This document shows positions 1 through 8,655 of a DNA stretch of 52,805 bases, one piece after another; the first letter of the stretch is position 1, and every line of letters begins with the position of its first letter. The notes beneath the pieces were generated by a model, which searched no databases, was not told where the DNA came from, and saw only the letters and a program-made list of their open reading frames with translations. The translations under genes were made by a program, and so were the position numbers. The stretch is from contig CBDUZW010000030.1 of NCBI GenBank assembly GCA_965371805.1, positions 1 to 52,805 on the forward strand. The letters run 5' to 3'. The stretch comes from JAOZTV01 sp965371805. Its GTDB lineage: Bacteria > Acidobacteriota > Aminicenantia > UBA2199.

Positions 1-91
1 TTTATGACGCAACCAGTAGTAGTTTAAAGTGTTTTTTTATGATTCAATTCGAACTATTGTAATCTAACATCTTTTTAGTTAAAATATCCAA

Positions 92-115
92 TATAATATA
101 TAATACTCAGGAGGG
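92..115 (+). promoter_or_regulatory. AT-rich -10 candidates and strong RBS of pyrBI
   Basis: Two overlapping TATAAT hexamers lie at 92-97 and 99-104, but neither has a convincing -35 box at 16-18 bp. A near-perfect Shine-Dalgarno AGGAGGG at 109-115 sits 3 nt before the ATG at 119 and fixes that start. The second TATAAT would leave almost no leader before the ribosome binding site, so the first is the better candidate. Nothing else is recognisable in 1-91. Confidence 0.4.
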
Positions 116-118
116 TTT

Positions 119-1747
119 ATGTCTTTAAAAAAAAATCTGTTTAAAGAAAGATCATTTTGCGTTTCATCTGATTTCTCATTGGATGAGTTAAATTACCTTT
201 TTGACAAGGGAAAAGCATTAAAAAATGCCTGGGGTTCTAAATCTCCTGACAGACAAAAATTATTATCTGAATTCAGAATAAACAATCCTCACCTTGGTGT
301 TTTCATGGATCCTGACTTTGGAATATATGACGCATTTTTTGAGAATAGTACAAGAACAGATCATTCCTCCAAAAATGCTGCAAAGTTCCACCATATAAAT
401 CACCTTTCTTTTGACCCGGGAAAATCATCTATTAGTAAGAGTGAGAGTTATGCAGACACATTTATGACACTTGCTGGATATAATAACAAAATCTTTATCA
501 TAAGAACGAAACTTGAAGGTGTTTGTAAGTGGTTGGATATAAAAGGAACTGAATTTCATTCACAGGGAAAGCTTGAATTCAAACCTGCCTTTATAAATGC
601 AGGAGATGGAAAACATGAACATCCCACTCAGGAATTATTAGACGAATTTACATTTCTTGAAGATAATAACTGGGATAGATCCCATATACATATCGCCTTG
701 ATTGGAGACCTTCTACATGGAAGAACAGTACACTCAAAAGTTGAAGGTTTAAAGATATTCAAAAATGTGGAAGTTGATCTTATCGCACCTGAAATTATTA
801 AAATGCCTGAGCATTATTTATTGAAAATGGAGAACAATGGTTTCAAAGTAAGGATATTTGAATCATTGGAGGAATACTATTCTCAAAAACACATTGCAGC
901 TAAACAGTATTTTACAAGACCACAATTAGAAAGAATGGGAGATGAAATCATAAAGATTCAAAATATTTTAAGGGATAAAATTATTTTCAAAGAAGAATTT
1001 TTAAATAAACTCCCGGAAAATACATATTTTTATCATCCATTCCCAAGACATAGAGAACACCCTACAATTCCTGAATTTCTCGATACATTACCACTGAATC
1101 ACTATAGTGAACAATCTTCAAACGGGAAAATAATGAGAATTATTCTACTCTCAGCTATTGCAGGAAAGATAGGATGGGATTTTGAGGGAGAAACTATTCC
1201 AACTCCAGAATATTCTGATTCTTTTATTGTAGATATAAATACAGATAAGCATAAAAAAAAAGTTTACAAAGAGGGAATAAATCCTTTAGCTAATGGTGTA
1301 GTAATAGATCATATAAGCAGAGGTGAAAAATCTCCCTATCCTGTTTGGGATTATCTGATCAAAGTAATGGATAGAATGGATTTTACAAAATACAATGGAT
1401 CTATTCATGTAGGGGAATCAAAAAAAAAGCCAGGCTCATTCAAAGGTCTAATATTTCTTCCTAAAGCTAGCGCTTTATCTGACAGCCAACTAAAAAAACT
1501 ATCGGCCATTACAGGTGGTTGTACTGTTAACCAGATTAAAGATAATAGAGTAGAAAGAAAATCAAAACTCTCGATACCACCAAGAACTTATGGAATAAAA
1601 GGTATTGGATGTAAAAACATTAACTGTATATCACATGAGTCACACATTCAAAATGTCCCATCTGAATTCATCACAGAAAAAAACGGAAAAATGACTTGCA
1701 TTTATTGTGATACACCTCATTCTTCAAATGAAATATGGAGAAGATAA
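119..1747 (+). CDS. pyrB: Aspartate carbamoyltransferase, catalytic-regulatory (PyrB-PyrI) fusion
   Basis: This enzyme condenses carbamoyl phosphate with aspartate, the committed step of pyrimidine synthesis. The 542 residues hold a PyrB-like part (to about 350) followed by a PyrI-like part. PyrB motifs seen are the carbamoyl-phosphate loop STRT at 77-80, the lysine loop SKSES at 106-110, HPTQE from 168, and GDLLHGRTVHS. The PyrI part has GVVIDHI and four cysteines, C498, C503, C527 and C530. Their spacing (5, 24, 3) equals that of the E. coli PyrI zinc site (C109, C114, C138, C141). Separate PyrB and PyrI chains are the rule in enterobacteria. Fused forms are known from Thermotoga and Treponema. 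The residues just after STRT (DHSSKNAAKF) differ from the usual sequence. No other pyrimidine gene is adjacent. Confidence 0.93.
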   Translation: MSLKKNLFKERSFCVSSDFSLDELNYLFDKGKALKNAWGSKSPDRQKLLSEFRINNPHLGVFMDPDFGIYDAFFENSTRTDHSSKNAAKFHHINHLSFDPGKSSISKSESYADTFMTLAGYNNKIFIIRTKLEGVCKWLDIKGTEFHSQGKLEFKPAFINAGDGKHEHPTQELLDEFTFLEDNNWDRSHIHIALIGDLLHGRTVHSKVEGLKIFKNVEVDLIAPEIIKMPEHYLLKMENNGFKVRIFESLEEYYSQKHIAAKQYFTRPQLERMGDEIIKIQNILRDKIIFKEEFLNKLPENTYFYHPFPRHREHPTIPEFLDTLPLNHYSEQSSNGKIMRIILLSAIAGKIGWDFEGETIPTPEYSDSFIVDINTDKHKKKVYKEGINPLANGVVIDHISRGEKSPYPVWDYLIKVMDRMDFTKYNGSIHVGESKKKPGSFKGLIFLPKASALSDSQLKKLSAITGGCTVNQIKDNRVERKSKLSIPPRTYGIKGIGCKNINCISHESHIQNVPSEFITEKNGKMTCIYCDTPHSSNEIWRR

Positions 1748-1790
1748 CATCTGCAAGTACAAATCCTGCTTATTTTTTGTGTTTTTTTAT

Positions 1791-1820
1791 AACTAATCTC
1801 AATCTATTTTGAGATTAGTT
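1791..1820. terminator. 12-bp inverted repeat between convergent pyrB and kamA
   Basis: A perfect 12-bp stem (1791-1802 pairing with 1809-1820) has a 6-nt loop and overlaps the last codons and stop of kamA. It lies between converging genes, as a bidirectional terminator would. The T-run (1773-1789) is on the wrong side for + strand transcripts, and no clean U-tract follows in either direction. I call it a possible terminator or mRNA-stabilising hairpin. Confidence 0.4.
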
Positions 1821-4000
1821 ATTTCGTTTGTAACATCATAATCATATTTTGGGTATTTGTATATTGAGGCAACCGACTCTGTCTCTCCTAATGAATATCC
1901 GTAAATACTGTCATACTCAGACCTGTCTTCACCCATCATATTTTCAAGCTGAAGTAAATATCCCCTTATCGGCTTTGATTCAATCACTGCAACTCTCCCA
2001 ATTTTTTCAATAATTGGACTTAAGTCTCTCGTGTGATCATGATCAAATTCGAGTATGCGCCGGCCCTGCCTTGTTATCCCAATTACCCGAAAAGAGAGAC
2101 TCTTTCCAATCCCGGGCAAATTCAATACATTTCTATCTGTTGAAAAAAAGGGTATATTTTCCTTCTTTCTGAGTTTATTAATATTTTTAACTATATTTTC
2201 AGAGTCAATATTAAAATATTTCATTGTTTTATTATGTTCCTTTGATAATTTTCCTAAAATCTTTTCTTCAAGTTGTTCCTGAACAGCCCGTGCATTTGTT
2301 GCAAAATTATAATAATTTTCCATATATCCTTTAACTGAAAAAGTATAGTATGGTAGTACCCCAATATCATTCAATACCTTTCTCAATTTTGCTGTATGTC
2401 CTCTTCTTGAAGCAGCTGCTGTAAAAACAAGCTGATTTGTAATTAACCATCCAGATGAGATTATTTTTTCAACTGCATTTTTTACTTCCGGTGTGACTTC
2501 CATTGGAGATTGAATATGGGTTTGAATAACAAACTGCTTTATCCCAACCTTAGATGCTTCCTGTTTAAAATTACTCAGTATTCTTATAAGTTCAGGTGTA
2601 ATCCGCTGAGGAAGATATACTGGAAGTCTTGTTCCAAGTCTCACTCTGAAAATTTCTGCATATTTCTCACCATCTTTCCTTTTTTTATTGGCTTCGATTT
2701 TCCTTCCTGCCATTTCCAGAACTTTTTGCAAAATATCTTCAAGAGACTCATCTGTACTCATAAGAGCATCGCCTCCGGTAATTAATATATCCCTTAATTG
2801 AGAATCATTTTCAAAATATTCAAGAAGTTTATCCAATTTTTTTGTCCAAGAACTCTTAGGTTCTAATTTTTTAAGATCAAAATTCAAATTACCTTTCTGA
2901 AACCCATACATTCTTTGACAGGAAGAACATAGTCCCCCACAGGCACGACCCACTGTATCAGGGATAAGAATTGCAACCTTTGGATACCTCCTGTGAATAT
3001 TATAATGCGATGGAAGTAACCAGCCTGCAGCATTTGGTTCTCCGGGTTTTACTAGATCTTCTTTTTCCCAATTAACAATATGACCAAATTCTTTTACTAA
3101 ATTATCACTATATATTATATATTCTCTAATTGCCATATCTGCACCTATGGCAAATTCAGGTGTATTAACATTCAATAGAGAGAGATAATAAGGATTTACA
3201 AAAAACGGTATCCTCTTATTTTTTGCTTCGTACAAAACCTCCATCGCATCAGTATCTATTGAATTACCCAGCATTTCATTCAAATCGTCAGGATCCCTGA
3301 CTGCAAAGGAAAGATGAAATTTGCTTTCATCCCACCATTTCAGCAGTGATTCCATTTTCTCAGAATCAGTTTTTTCATTTATAAACTTATATTTCTTACT
3401 TTTTATATCTCCAGAATCCAACTTTCTTAATATCACTTTAAGAATTCTCTTTTTATTATCTTCTCTCAGTTGAATAAGTCTTTCATCAAGACCAGAAGGA
3501 TATCGGTCCATCCATTCAAGGATTTTTTCTTTTGACGGCAGCATTCTATTGTTTTTTCCTTCAAATTGTCTAAAAAGATGAAGCATATCAACAAGGAAAT
3601 TAGTAGTTGCACCACCACTTCCATCTTTAAGAGCTAACCATAATAGTTTAAATGGGCTTGTTCTAACAATTTCTCCACGCCTGTTTAGATCCTCAAAATC
3701 CCTATCAGCATTATCAATATAATCAAGTATTCTAATGGCGGCATAATCTTTCCAATATAATAATTCAAAATCTTTCCTGCTATGCTTATCCCTTTTATAA
3801 TATCTGTAGGCAAGTGGATTTTCTCTTAGAATTGGTTTTACCCATTTTTTCATTTTTAATAAAACTATATCTGTATGATTTGAATCCCTTAATATTTTTT
3901 CAAGTTTAGGATTCTCATTCATTAGTCCTTTTAATACTTTTTGTGCCTTTGGAGTAAGACTTATTTCCTGCGGAATATCTTTTCTATTTAATATCATCAT
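1799..4000 (-). CDS. KamA-family radical SAM protein (lysine 2,3-aminomutase-like), long form
   Basis: This belongs to the lysine 2,3-aminomutase family: a radical SAM [4Fe-4S] cluster and PLP shift an amino group on an amino acid. The cluster motif C354-x3-C358-x2-C361 (CGGLCSSC) has KamA spacing. It is followed by LITGGDALMS, LGTRLPVYLPQRIT and FVIQTHIQSPMEVTPEV, all close to KamA sequences. LPGIGKS near residue 640 corresponds to the KamA PGGGGK motif that carries the PLP lysine. At 733 residues it is about 300 longer than typical KamA (416-470). The extra N-terminal 300 residues have no domain I recognise, so the substrate need not be lysine. The ATG at 4000 follows GGAAGGA. The gene diverges from the diguanylate cyclase with only 88 bp between them. 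Confidence 0.85.
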   Translation of the reverse strand: MMILNRKDIPQEISLTPKAQKVLKGLMNENPKLEKILRDSNHTDIVLLKMKKWVKPILRENPLAYRYYKRDKHSRKDFELLYWKDYAAIRILDYIDNADRDFEDLNRRGEIVRTSPFKLLWLALKDGSGGATTNFLVDMLHLFRQFEGKNNRMLPSKEKILEWMDRYPSGLDERLIQLREDNKKRILKVILRKLDSGDIKSKKYKFINEKTDSEKMESLLKWWDESKFHLSFAVRDPDDLNEMLGNSIDTDAMEVLYEAKNKRIPFFVNPYYLSLLNVNTPEFAIGADMAIREYIIYSDNLVKEFGHIVNWEKEDLVKPGEPNAAGWLLPSHYNIHRRYPKVAILIPDTVGRACGGLCSSCQRMYGFQKGNLNFDLKKLEPKSSWTKKLDKLLEYFENDSQLRDILITGGDALMSTDESLEDILQKVLEMAGRKIEANKKRKDGEKYAEIFRVRLGTRLPVYLPQRITPELIRILSNFKQEASKVGIKQFVIQTHIQSPMEVTPEVKNAVEKIISSGWLITNQLVFTAAASRRGHTAKLRKVLNDIGVLPYYTFSVKGYMENYYNFATNARAVQEQLEEKILGKLSKEHNKTMKYFNIDSENIVKNINKLRKKENIPFFSTDRNVLNLPGIGKSLSFRVIGITRQGRRILEFDHDHTRDLSPIIEKIGRVAVIESKPIRGYLLQLENMMGEDRSEYDSIYGYSLGETESVASIYKYPKYDYDVTNEITNLKID

Positions 4001-4010
4001 TTCCTTCCAT

Positions 4011-4038
4011 TTGCATTATTTTCTTATTTTAGTATAAT
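4011..4038 (+). promoter_or_regulatory. Sigma70-type promoter for the diguanylate cyclase
   Basis: TTGCAT (4011-4016), a 16-bp spacer and TATAAT (4033-4038) lie on the + strand in the divergent kamA/DGC gap. The predicted transcription start is near 4045, giving a leader of about 44 nt. The purine-rich AAGAAGGA at 4063-4070 is 18 nt from the ATG at 4089, which is rather far for a ribosome binding site. Confidence 0.55.
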
Positions 4039-4088
4039 ACATATATGCAGGTATTTCAAGTTAAGAAGGATATATATAAGCAAACCCG

Positions 4089-5312
4089 ATGACAAAAAAC
4101 TATAATAATATTACATATGCATTAATGAATGCATCTTCTGATCTTGCTATAATAATAGATCCGGAAGGTATTATTAAAGAAATCAATGATGCTGCTTTAA
4201 GAAGATTCAACCTAAAAAGAGAGCTGGTCATTAGCACTTCTTTATATAAACTGCTTCCTTCAAAATTCATTAACTTCAGGAAAGTTTATATTGATATTGT
4301 ATTACAATCAAATGAGCCACATAGATTTGAAGATGAATACCAAGGATTCTCATACCATGCCTGTATCTATCCTCTAGTAAATGAAGAGACACATGAAATA
4401 GAGAGGCTGGCAGTTTTTGCTACTGATAAAACTATGTTTACCCGATATGAAGATCTCTATATAAAACACAGTAAAATTTTGTCGACTGTTCAGAATCCAA
4501 TGGCATATATCAATAAAGATCTGACAGTCCAAATTGTCAATGATGTTTATTGTAAATATTTTAAGAAGAGTGAGGAAGACATCTATGGACACTCCATCGA
4601 AGAACTTTATGGAGAGGAAGAATATAAAAAAAAACTAAAAAAAAATATAATCAATTGCTTGAAAGGTGAGACTGCTCATTCACAGAACTGGTTTACATTT
4701 CCAGATGGTGAAAAAAGATATATGCTTATGAGTTACTATCCTTTTTTTAGAAATGAGAATTCTGTTTCGGGAGTGGTTATTAACTCTACTGATATAACAA
4801 AAATGAAGAAAATGGAAGATGAATTAAAAAAATTGTCAATAACAGATCAACTCACAGGTATATACAATAGATTGAAGTTTGCCAAATCTCTAACTGATGA
4901 AATAAGTAGATGGAAAAGATATGACAGCGGTTTATCGTTAATTATGTTCGATATTGATCATTTTAAAAATGTTAATGATTCGTTTGGGCATGATATTGGT
5001 GATGAAGTTTTAATAAAAATGACAAATCTAATAAAAGAGTATATAAGAGACTCAGATGTTTTTTCCCGATGGGGAGGTGAAGAATTTATGATCCTGCTTC
5101 CTCATACTAAGATAAAAGATGCATCAAATTTATCTGAAAGAATAAGAAAAAAAATTGAAAACAAATACTTTAGAGGACCAAATACAATAACATGTAGCTT
5201 TGGTGTAACTGAATTTACAATTGATGATACAGAAGAATCATTTACAAAGAGAGTTGATGAGGCACTTTATGAGTCAAAACACTCTGGAAGAAATCAAGTA
5301 ACTATCTTATAG
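4089..5312 (+). CDS. PAS-PAS-GGDEF diguanylate cyclase
   Basis: Predicted to make c-di-GMP from two GTP. Two PAS-like sensor domains (about 10-110 and 125-240) precede a GGDEF domain (about 245-405). The signature is GGEEF. The RxxD inhibitory site (RDSD) lies exactly five residues upstream, so product inhibition is expected. DIDHFKNVNDSFGHDIGD carries the metal and guanine ligands. No transmembrane segment is apparent, so it should be a cytoplasmic sensor; the PAS ligand is unknown. It ends 3 bp from the stop of the convergent metalloregulator gene. Confidence 0.9.
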   Translation: MTKNYNNITYALMNASSDLAIIIDPEGIIKEINDAALRRFNLKRELVISTSLYKLLPSKFINFRKVYIDIVLQSNEPHRFEDEYQGFSYHACIYPLVNEETHEIERLAVFATDKTMFTRYEDLYIKHSKILSTVQNPMAYINKDLTVQIVNDVYCKYFKKSEEDIYGHSIEELYGEEEYKKKLKKNIINCLKGETAHSQNWFTFPDGEKRYMLMSYYPFFRNENSVSGVVINSTDITKMKKMEDELKKLSITDQLTGIYNRLKFAKSLTDEISRWKRYDSGLSLIMFDIDHFKNVNDSFGHDIGDEVLIKMTNLIKEYIRDSDVFSRWGGEEFMILLPHTKIKDASNLSERIRKKIENKYFRGPNTITCSFGVTEFTIDDTEESFTKRVDEALYESKHSGRNQVTIL

Positions 5313-5315
5313 TTT

Positions 5316-5723
5316 TTAATTCTGCTCTTTATATTTTTTTACAAAATTTATTAATTCATCAAATGTCTGGTCACTTATAAAATGCTCAATATTGCAAGCA
5401 TCTTTTTCAGCAATATTTTTTTCCACACCCAGAATATCATTTATAAAGTATAAAAGCATACTATGTTTTTCATAAATTTTTATAGCTTTATCTATGCCCT
5501 CTTCAGTAAGTTCAATATATCCATATCTTTCATGCTCTATAAAACCTTTAGTTACAAGTTTCTTTAAAGCTCCAATAACAGATGCAGTTTTCACTTTCAT
5601 TTTAGCTACAACATCTTTTACCCGTATAACCTTATTAATTTTTGATATTAAATATATTGCCTCAAGATAATCTTCAAGACTCTGACTTAAACTTTTCGAT
5701 TTTTCTCCAATATTATTATCCAT
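5316..5723 (-). CDS. DtxR/MntR-family metal-dependent transcriptional repressor
   Basis: The 135 residues hold an N-terminal winged helix (about 12-75) and the metal-binding dimerisation helix region, without a C-terminal SH3-like domain. This is the MntR size class. By alignment to MntR the likely ligands are D18, E21, H87, C110, E113 and H114. The D18/E21 pair is MntR-like (Mn), while C110 takes the place of MntR E99 and resembles DtxR C102 or streptococcal Mn regulators. The metal (Mn or Fe) therefore cannot be assigned. AGGAG precedes the ATG. Its targets are not evident: no metal transporter is adjacent, and the 10TM exporter-like gene is 15 kb away. Confidence 0.85.
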   Translation of the reverse strand: MDNNIGEKSKSLSQSLEDYLEAIYLISKINKVIRVKDVVAKMKVKTASVIGALKKLVTKGFIEHERYGYIELTEEGIDKAIKIYEKHSMLLYFINDILGVEKNIAEKDACNIEHFISDQTFDELINFVKKYKEQN

Positions 5724-5759
5724 TTTTTACTCCTAAAAAAATCAGCCCATCATTTTTTC

Positions 5760-5788
5760 TTGACAAAAAAAAGAAAATTTGTAATAAT
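5760..5788 (+). promoter_or_regulatory. Promoter of tRNA-Gln
   Basis: A consensus TTGACA (5760-5765) and AATAAT (5783-5788) are separated by 17 bp. Transcription should start about 4 nt before the mature tRNA 5' end at 5799. A dedicated promoter is expected, because both flanking genes are on the opposite strand. Confidence 0.65.
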
Positions 5789-5798
5789 AGTCTCGTAC

Positions 5799-5870
5799 TG
5801 GGAAGTCGTCTAATTGGCAGGACATATGCCTCTGGAGCATAGAGTTGGGGTTCGAGTCCCTGCTTCCCAG
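5799..5870 (+). tRNA. tRNA-Gln (anticodon CUG)
   Basis: A full cloverleaf folds. The 7-bp acceptor stem is 5799-5805 with 5863-5869, with discriminator G5870. U8, A14, GG (5816-5817) and A21 are in place. The D stem is GUC/GAC plus a wobble pair. The anticodon stem UAUGC/GCAUA closes loop CUCUGGA with anticodon CUG (5832-5834), reading CAG. The T arm has UUCGAGU with two wobble pairs at its base. CCA is not encoded. It stands alone on the + strand among minus-strand genes. Confidence 0.95.
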
Positions 5871-5901
5871 TTTTATTATTCCCAAGAAAGCAATTTTCAA
5901 C

Positions 5902-6930
5902 TTATTTCCAACCTCTAAGGCTCTTTTTGATCGCCCATCTATGCTCTTTATAATTTTTTGAAAAGTGATGTGCACGCTTACCCCTCTGCTTTCTGACAAA
6001 GTACAAAAACTCAGTATTTTCAGGTGATATGGCCGCTTCTAAAGAAGCCTTTCCTGGATTACATATTGGCCCCGGTGGCAAACCGGTATATTTATAGGTA
6101 TTAAATGGAGAATCAATCTTTCTTCCAAGTTTTTTCCATTTCATTTTATTGTAGATTCCTGCTTTTTTTAAGGCATATATCATTGTCGGGTCACATTGCA
6201 GCAACATATTTTTTTTTAATCTATTATGATATACCGATGCAACAGTTCTTCTCTCTGATTCAAGTGATGTTTCCTTCTCTATCAATGAGGCTAATGTTAC
6301 AACTTCTCTAATAGAAAAGCCCATGTCTCTAGCCTGTAAACGCATTTTTTCAGAAAACGCATCCTTGAATTTTCCAATTACAATTTTAACAAATTCCTCT
6401 TCGGAAATACCCTTACGTACAAAATATGTTTCAGGCAGAATATATCCTTCAAGATCTTTAGCAGTAAGATCAAATTCATTGATCAATGAAGTATCTTTAA
6501 ATGCCTTAATCAATTTTTCTTTTTTAAAAGTATAATTTTTATCAAGAAACGTTATTACTTCATCTAGAGTTTTCCCCTCTTTAACAGTTACTCTATATGG
6601 TATAAACTGTCCCTTACTTAGTTTTAATATCACTTCTCCCATAGTCAAAGGTTTATTAAATGTATAATCACCAGATCTCAAAGTCACATCAGAATAATTA
6701 AATTTATAATAAATTCTAAAATATGAATAGCTGGAAATTATCCCTCTTAAATATAATATTTTTCCGATTTCATATACACTTTTACCCTTTTTTATATTGA
6801 TTGAAACAGATTTTCTATAATTCATATAGGGTCTATTTGTATGGAATTCAAAATCTCTATAGAAAAAATATCCGCCAATCATTGACACTAGTAATATTAA
6901 TATTAAAAAATATAAAAAAAATTTTTTCAT
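5902..6930 (-). CDS. mltG: Endolytic murein transglycosylase MltG
   Basis: This inner-membrane enzyme cleaves nascent glycan strands and sets their length. One N-terminal membrane segment (about 3-24) is followed by a LysM-like region and the YceG/MltG domain. The catalytic glutamate is E218 in ASLIEKETS, followed by VASVYHNRL, LQCDPTMIYAL and TGLPPGPICNPG. The length of 342 is normal. The ATG overlaps the ruvX stop by 4 nt (ATGA), so the two are translationally coupled, an arrangement common in bacteria. Confidence 0.95.
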   Translation of the reverse strand: MKKFFLYFLILILLVSMIGGYFFYRDFEFHTNRPYMNYRKSVSINIKKGKSVYEIGKILYLRGIISSYSYFRIYYKFNYSDVTLRSGDYTFNKPLTMGEVILKLSKGQFIPYRVTVKEGKTLDEVITFLDKNYTFKKEKLIKAFKDTSLINEFDLTAKDLEGYILPETYFVRKGISEEEFVKIVIGKFKDAFSEKMRLQARDMGFSIREVVTLASLIEKETSLESERRTVASVYHNRLKKNMLLQCDPTMIYALKKAGIYNKMKWKKLGRKIDSPFNTYKYTGLPPGPICNPGKASLEAAISPENTEFLYFVRKQRGKRAHHFSKNYKEHRWAIKKSLRGWK

Positions 6931-7334
6931 CTTTCCCTAAAATATTGATTTAACATAACAAAAGCTGACATCGAATCCAACTTACCTTTCCTTTTTTTAA
7001 AATCAGTAATTTGATCCTTTAAGATTTCTTCAGCTTCAAAACTTGTTAGTCTTTCATCAACCATTTCAATTTTTATTTTTAATCTTTTTTTTAAAAACCT
7101 ATAAAAGTTTTCAACTTCTTTAACTATAACACCCTTTGATCCATCCATATTCAACGGAAGACCTAATATTATCTTCCCAATATCATGATTGTCTATCAAA
7201 TCCTTAATATACAAAAAGTCTGAATGTATATCTTTTCTATTTAAGTGGTCTAATGGAGTCGGAATCTTCAAGACAAGACTACCTACAGCAAAACCCATTC
7301 TTTTTTTACCATAATCAATTGCAAGTATCTTCAC
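6927..7334 (-). CDS. ruvX: RuvX/YqgF-type RNase H-fold nuclease
   Basis: This is the YqgF-family nuclease implicated in pre-16S rRNA 5' processing and Holliday-junction resolution. Family motifs present are the catalytic Asp in LAIDYGKKRMG near the N-terminus, IILGLPLNMDGS, and VDERLTSFEAE with the second acidic site. It also has KGKLDSMSAFVMLNQY near the C-terminus, with the last Asp. At 135 residues it is full length. It lies 9 bp after ddl and overlaps mltG by 4 nt, forming a ddl-ruvX-mltG operon on the minus strand. Confidence 0.93.
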   Translation of the reverse strand: MKILAIDYGKKRMGFAVGSLVLKIPTPLDHLNRKDIHSDFLYIKDLIDNHDIGKIILGLPLNMDGSKGVIVKEVENFYRFLKKRLKIKIEMVDERLTSFEAEEILKDQITDFKKRKGKLDSMSAFVMLNQYFRER

Positions 7335-7343
7335 TAATATTCA

Positions 7344-8363
7344 CTATCTACTATGATATTCAAAGCCATATGCTATCAACCTGGTTATCAAATCCTTAAA
7401 AGAAATATCTACTGTCTCCCACAATTTTGGAAACATACTGATTTCTGTAAAACCCGGGATCGTATTGATCTCATTTATAAAAATCTTTTCAGTCTCTTTT
7501 TCAATAAAGAAATCAACCCTTCCCATACCATTTAAACCTAGCGATTTAAATGATCTCTCTGCCAAAAACATAATTTCATTTTCAACACTTTCTTTCAAAA
7601 TTGCAGGGATATTAAATTCAGTCTTCCCATTCTCATACTTATCATTATAATCATAGAAAACATTATCCGGCTTTAATTCACCTGGTTTTGAGATTTCTAA
7701 TATTTCATTGCCCATAACTGAGACTTCAATTTCTCTTACATTCAGGCCCTCTTCAACAATTATCCTGTCATCAAATTGAAATGCATTCTTAATACCTTTA
7801 TTTATTTCAGATCCCGTTTCAGCTCTTGATATTCCAACAGAAGACCCAAGAGAATTTGGCTTAATAAATACAGGCGTCTTAAGTTTGTCTAATATTTCTA
7901 TTGTAATGTTTTCAATAATTGCAGTTTTACTAAATGACAGGTATTTTACAATATTCAAGCCTGCATCTTTAAACAATTTTTTTGCAATAGTTTTATCCAT
8001 TGCAAGAGCAGATCCAAGACTATTTGCTCCAACCAGAGGCTTCCCTGAAAGTTCTATTAATGCCTGAACCTTTCCATCCTCACCATTTGGACCATGTAAA
8101 ACAGGAAAATATATATCACAGTCAATTTTTTTTTTAGAATTGGAGTCCCAGGGTAAAAAAGAATAGAAACTTTCCTCAGAAAAAACATTTGAGTCAAAAG
8201 CATCTGGATCCTGCACTGACCATAAACCCTGTTTACTTATATATATAGGTATCATCTCAAATTTTTCTTTATCTGTATTCTTATAAACAGCTTTTGCTGA
8301 TCTTATAGAAACTTCATGTTCAGCTGACATACCACCAAAAAGTAATCCAACCCTCTTTTTCAT
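7344..8363 (-). CDS. ddl: D-alanine--D-alanine ligase
   Basis: This is the ATP-grasp ligase making D-Ala-D-Ala for the peptidoglycan pentapeptide. The N-terminus VGLLFGGMSAEHEVSI, the VGANSLGSALAMDK loop, the ATP-grasp PVFIKPNSLGSSVG and the metal-binding NEINTIPGFTEISMFPKLW are all present. The omega-loop YDYNDKY keeps the tyrosine-lysine pattern of D-Ala-D-Ala ligases rather than the VanA-type D-Ala-D-Lac pattern. At 339 residues it is full length. It heads the ddl-ruvX-mltG operon. Confidence 0.95.
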   Translation of the reverse strand: MKKRVGLLFGGMSAEHEVSIRSAKAVYKNTDKEKFEMIPIYISKQGLWSVQDPDAFDSNVFSEESFYSFLPWDSNSKKKIDCDIYFPVLHGPNGEDGKVQALIELSGKPLVGANSLGSALAMDKTIAKKLFKDAGLNIVKYLSFSKTAIIENITIEILDKLKTPVFIKPNSLGSSVGISRAETGSEINKGIKNAFQFDDRIIVEEGLNVREIEVSVMGNEILEISKPGELKPDNVFYDYNDKYENGKTEFNIPAILKESVENEIMFLAERSFKSLGLNGMGRVDFFIEKETEKIFINEINTIPGFTEISMFPKLWETVDISFKDLITRLIAYGFEYHSR

Positions 8364-8534
8364 TAGAATATGTTACTATTTTTCGCTATTTTTTGCAAGT
8401 ACTTTATAATGAACCCTCAATTACAGAAAAACGGAAAATTCCATTATTAGCAATAGTCTTTATACAGCACTATTCTTATTTAATGATACAACCATTTAAG
8501 GTATGGAGAATTATATTTCAATCAATTTTTGATT

Positions 8535-8563
8535 TTGATTTTATTGTTCAAATTTGCTATACT
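8535..8563 (+). promoter_or_regulatory. Promoter upstream of the Fe-S nuclease gene
   Basis: TTGATT (8535-8540), a 17-bp spacer and TATACT (8558-8563) lie in the 290-bp divergent gap between ddl and the nuclease gene. The predicted start is near 8570, leaving a leader of about 85 nt. The rest of the gap shows no ORF or repeat that I can support. Confidence 0.5.
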
Positions 8564-8655
8564 AAAATTTATTAGGGAGAGGAACTATAAATCCCATTCC
8601 CCTAAAGAGTTAAAACAACTGAAGAGCCTTGGATATATATATGAACAGGAGAAAT

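Noticed and set aside
5642..5842. + strand ORF covering part of tRNA-Gln
   Set aside because: It overlaps the tRNA and the start of the metalloregulator gene and shows no family features.
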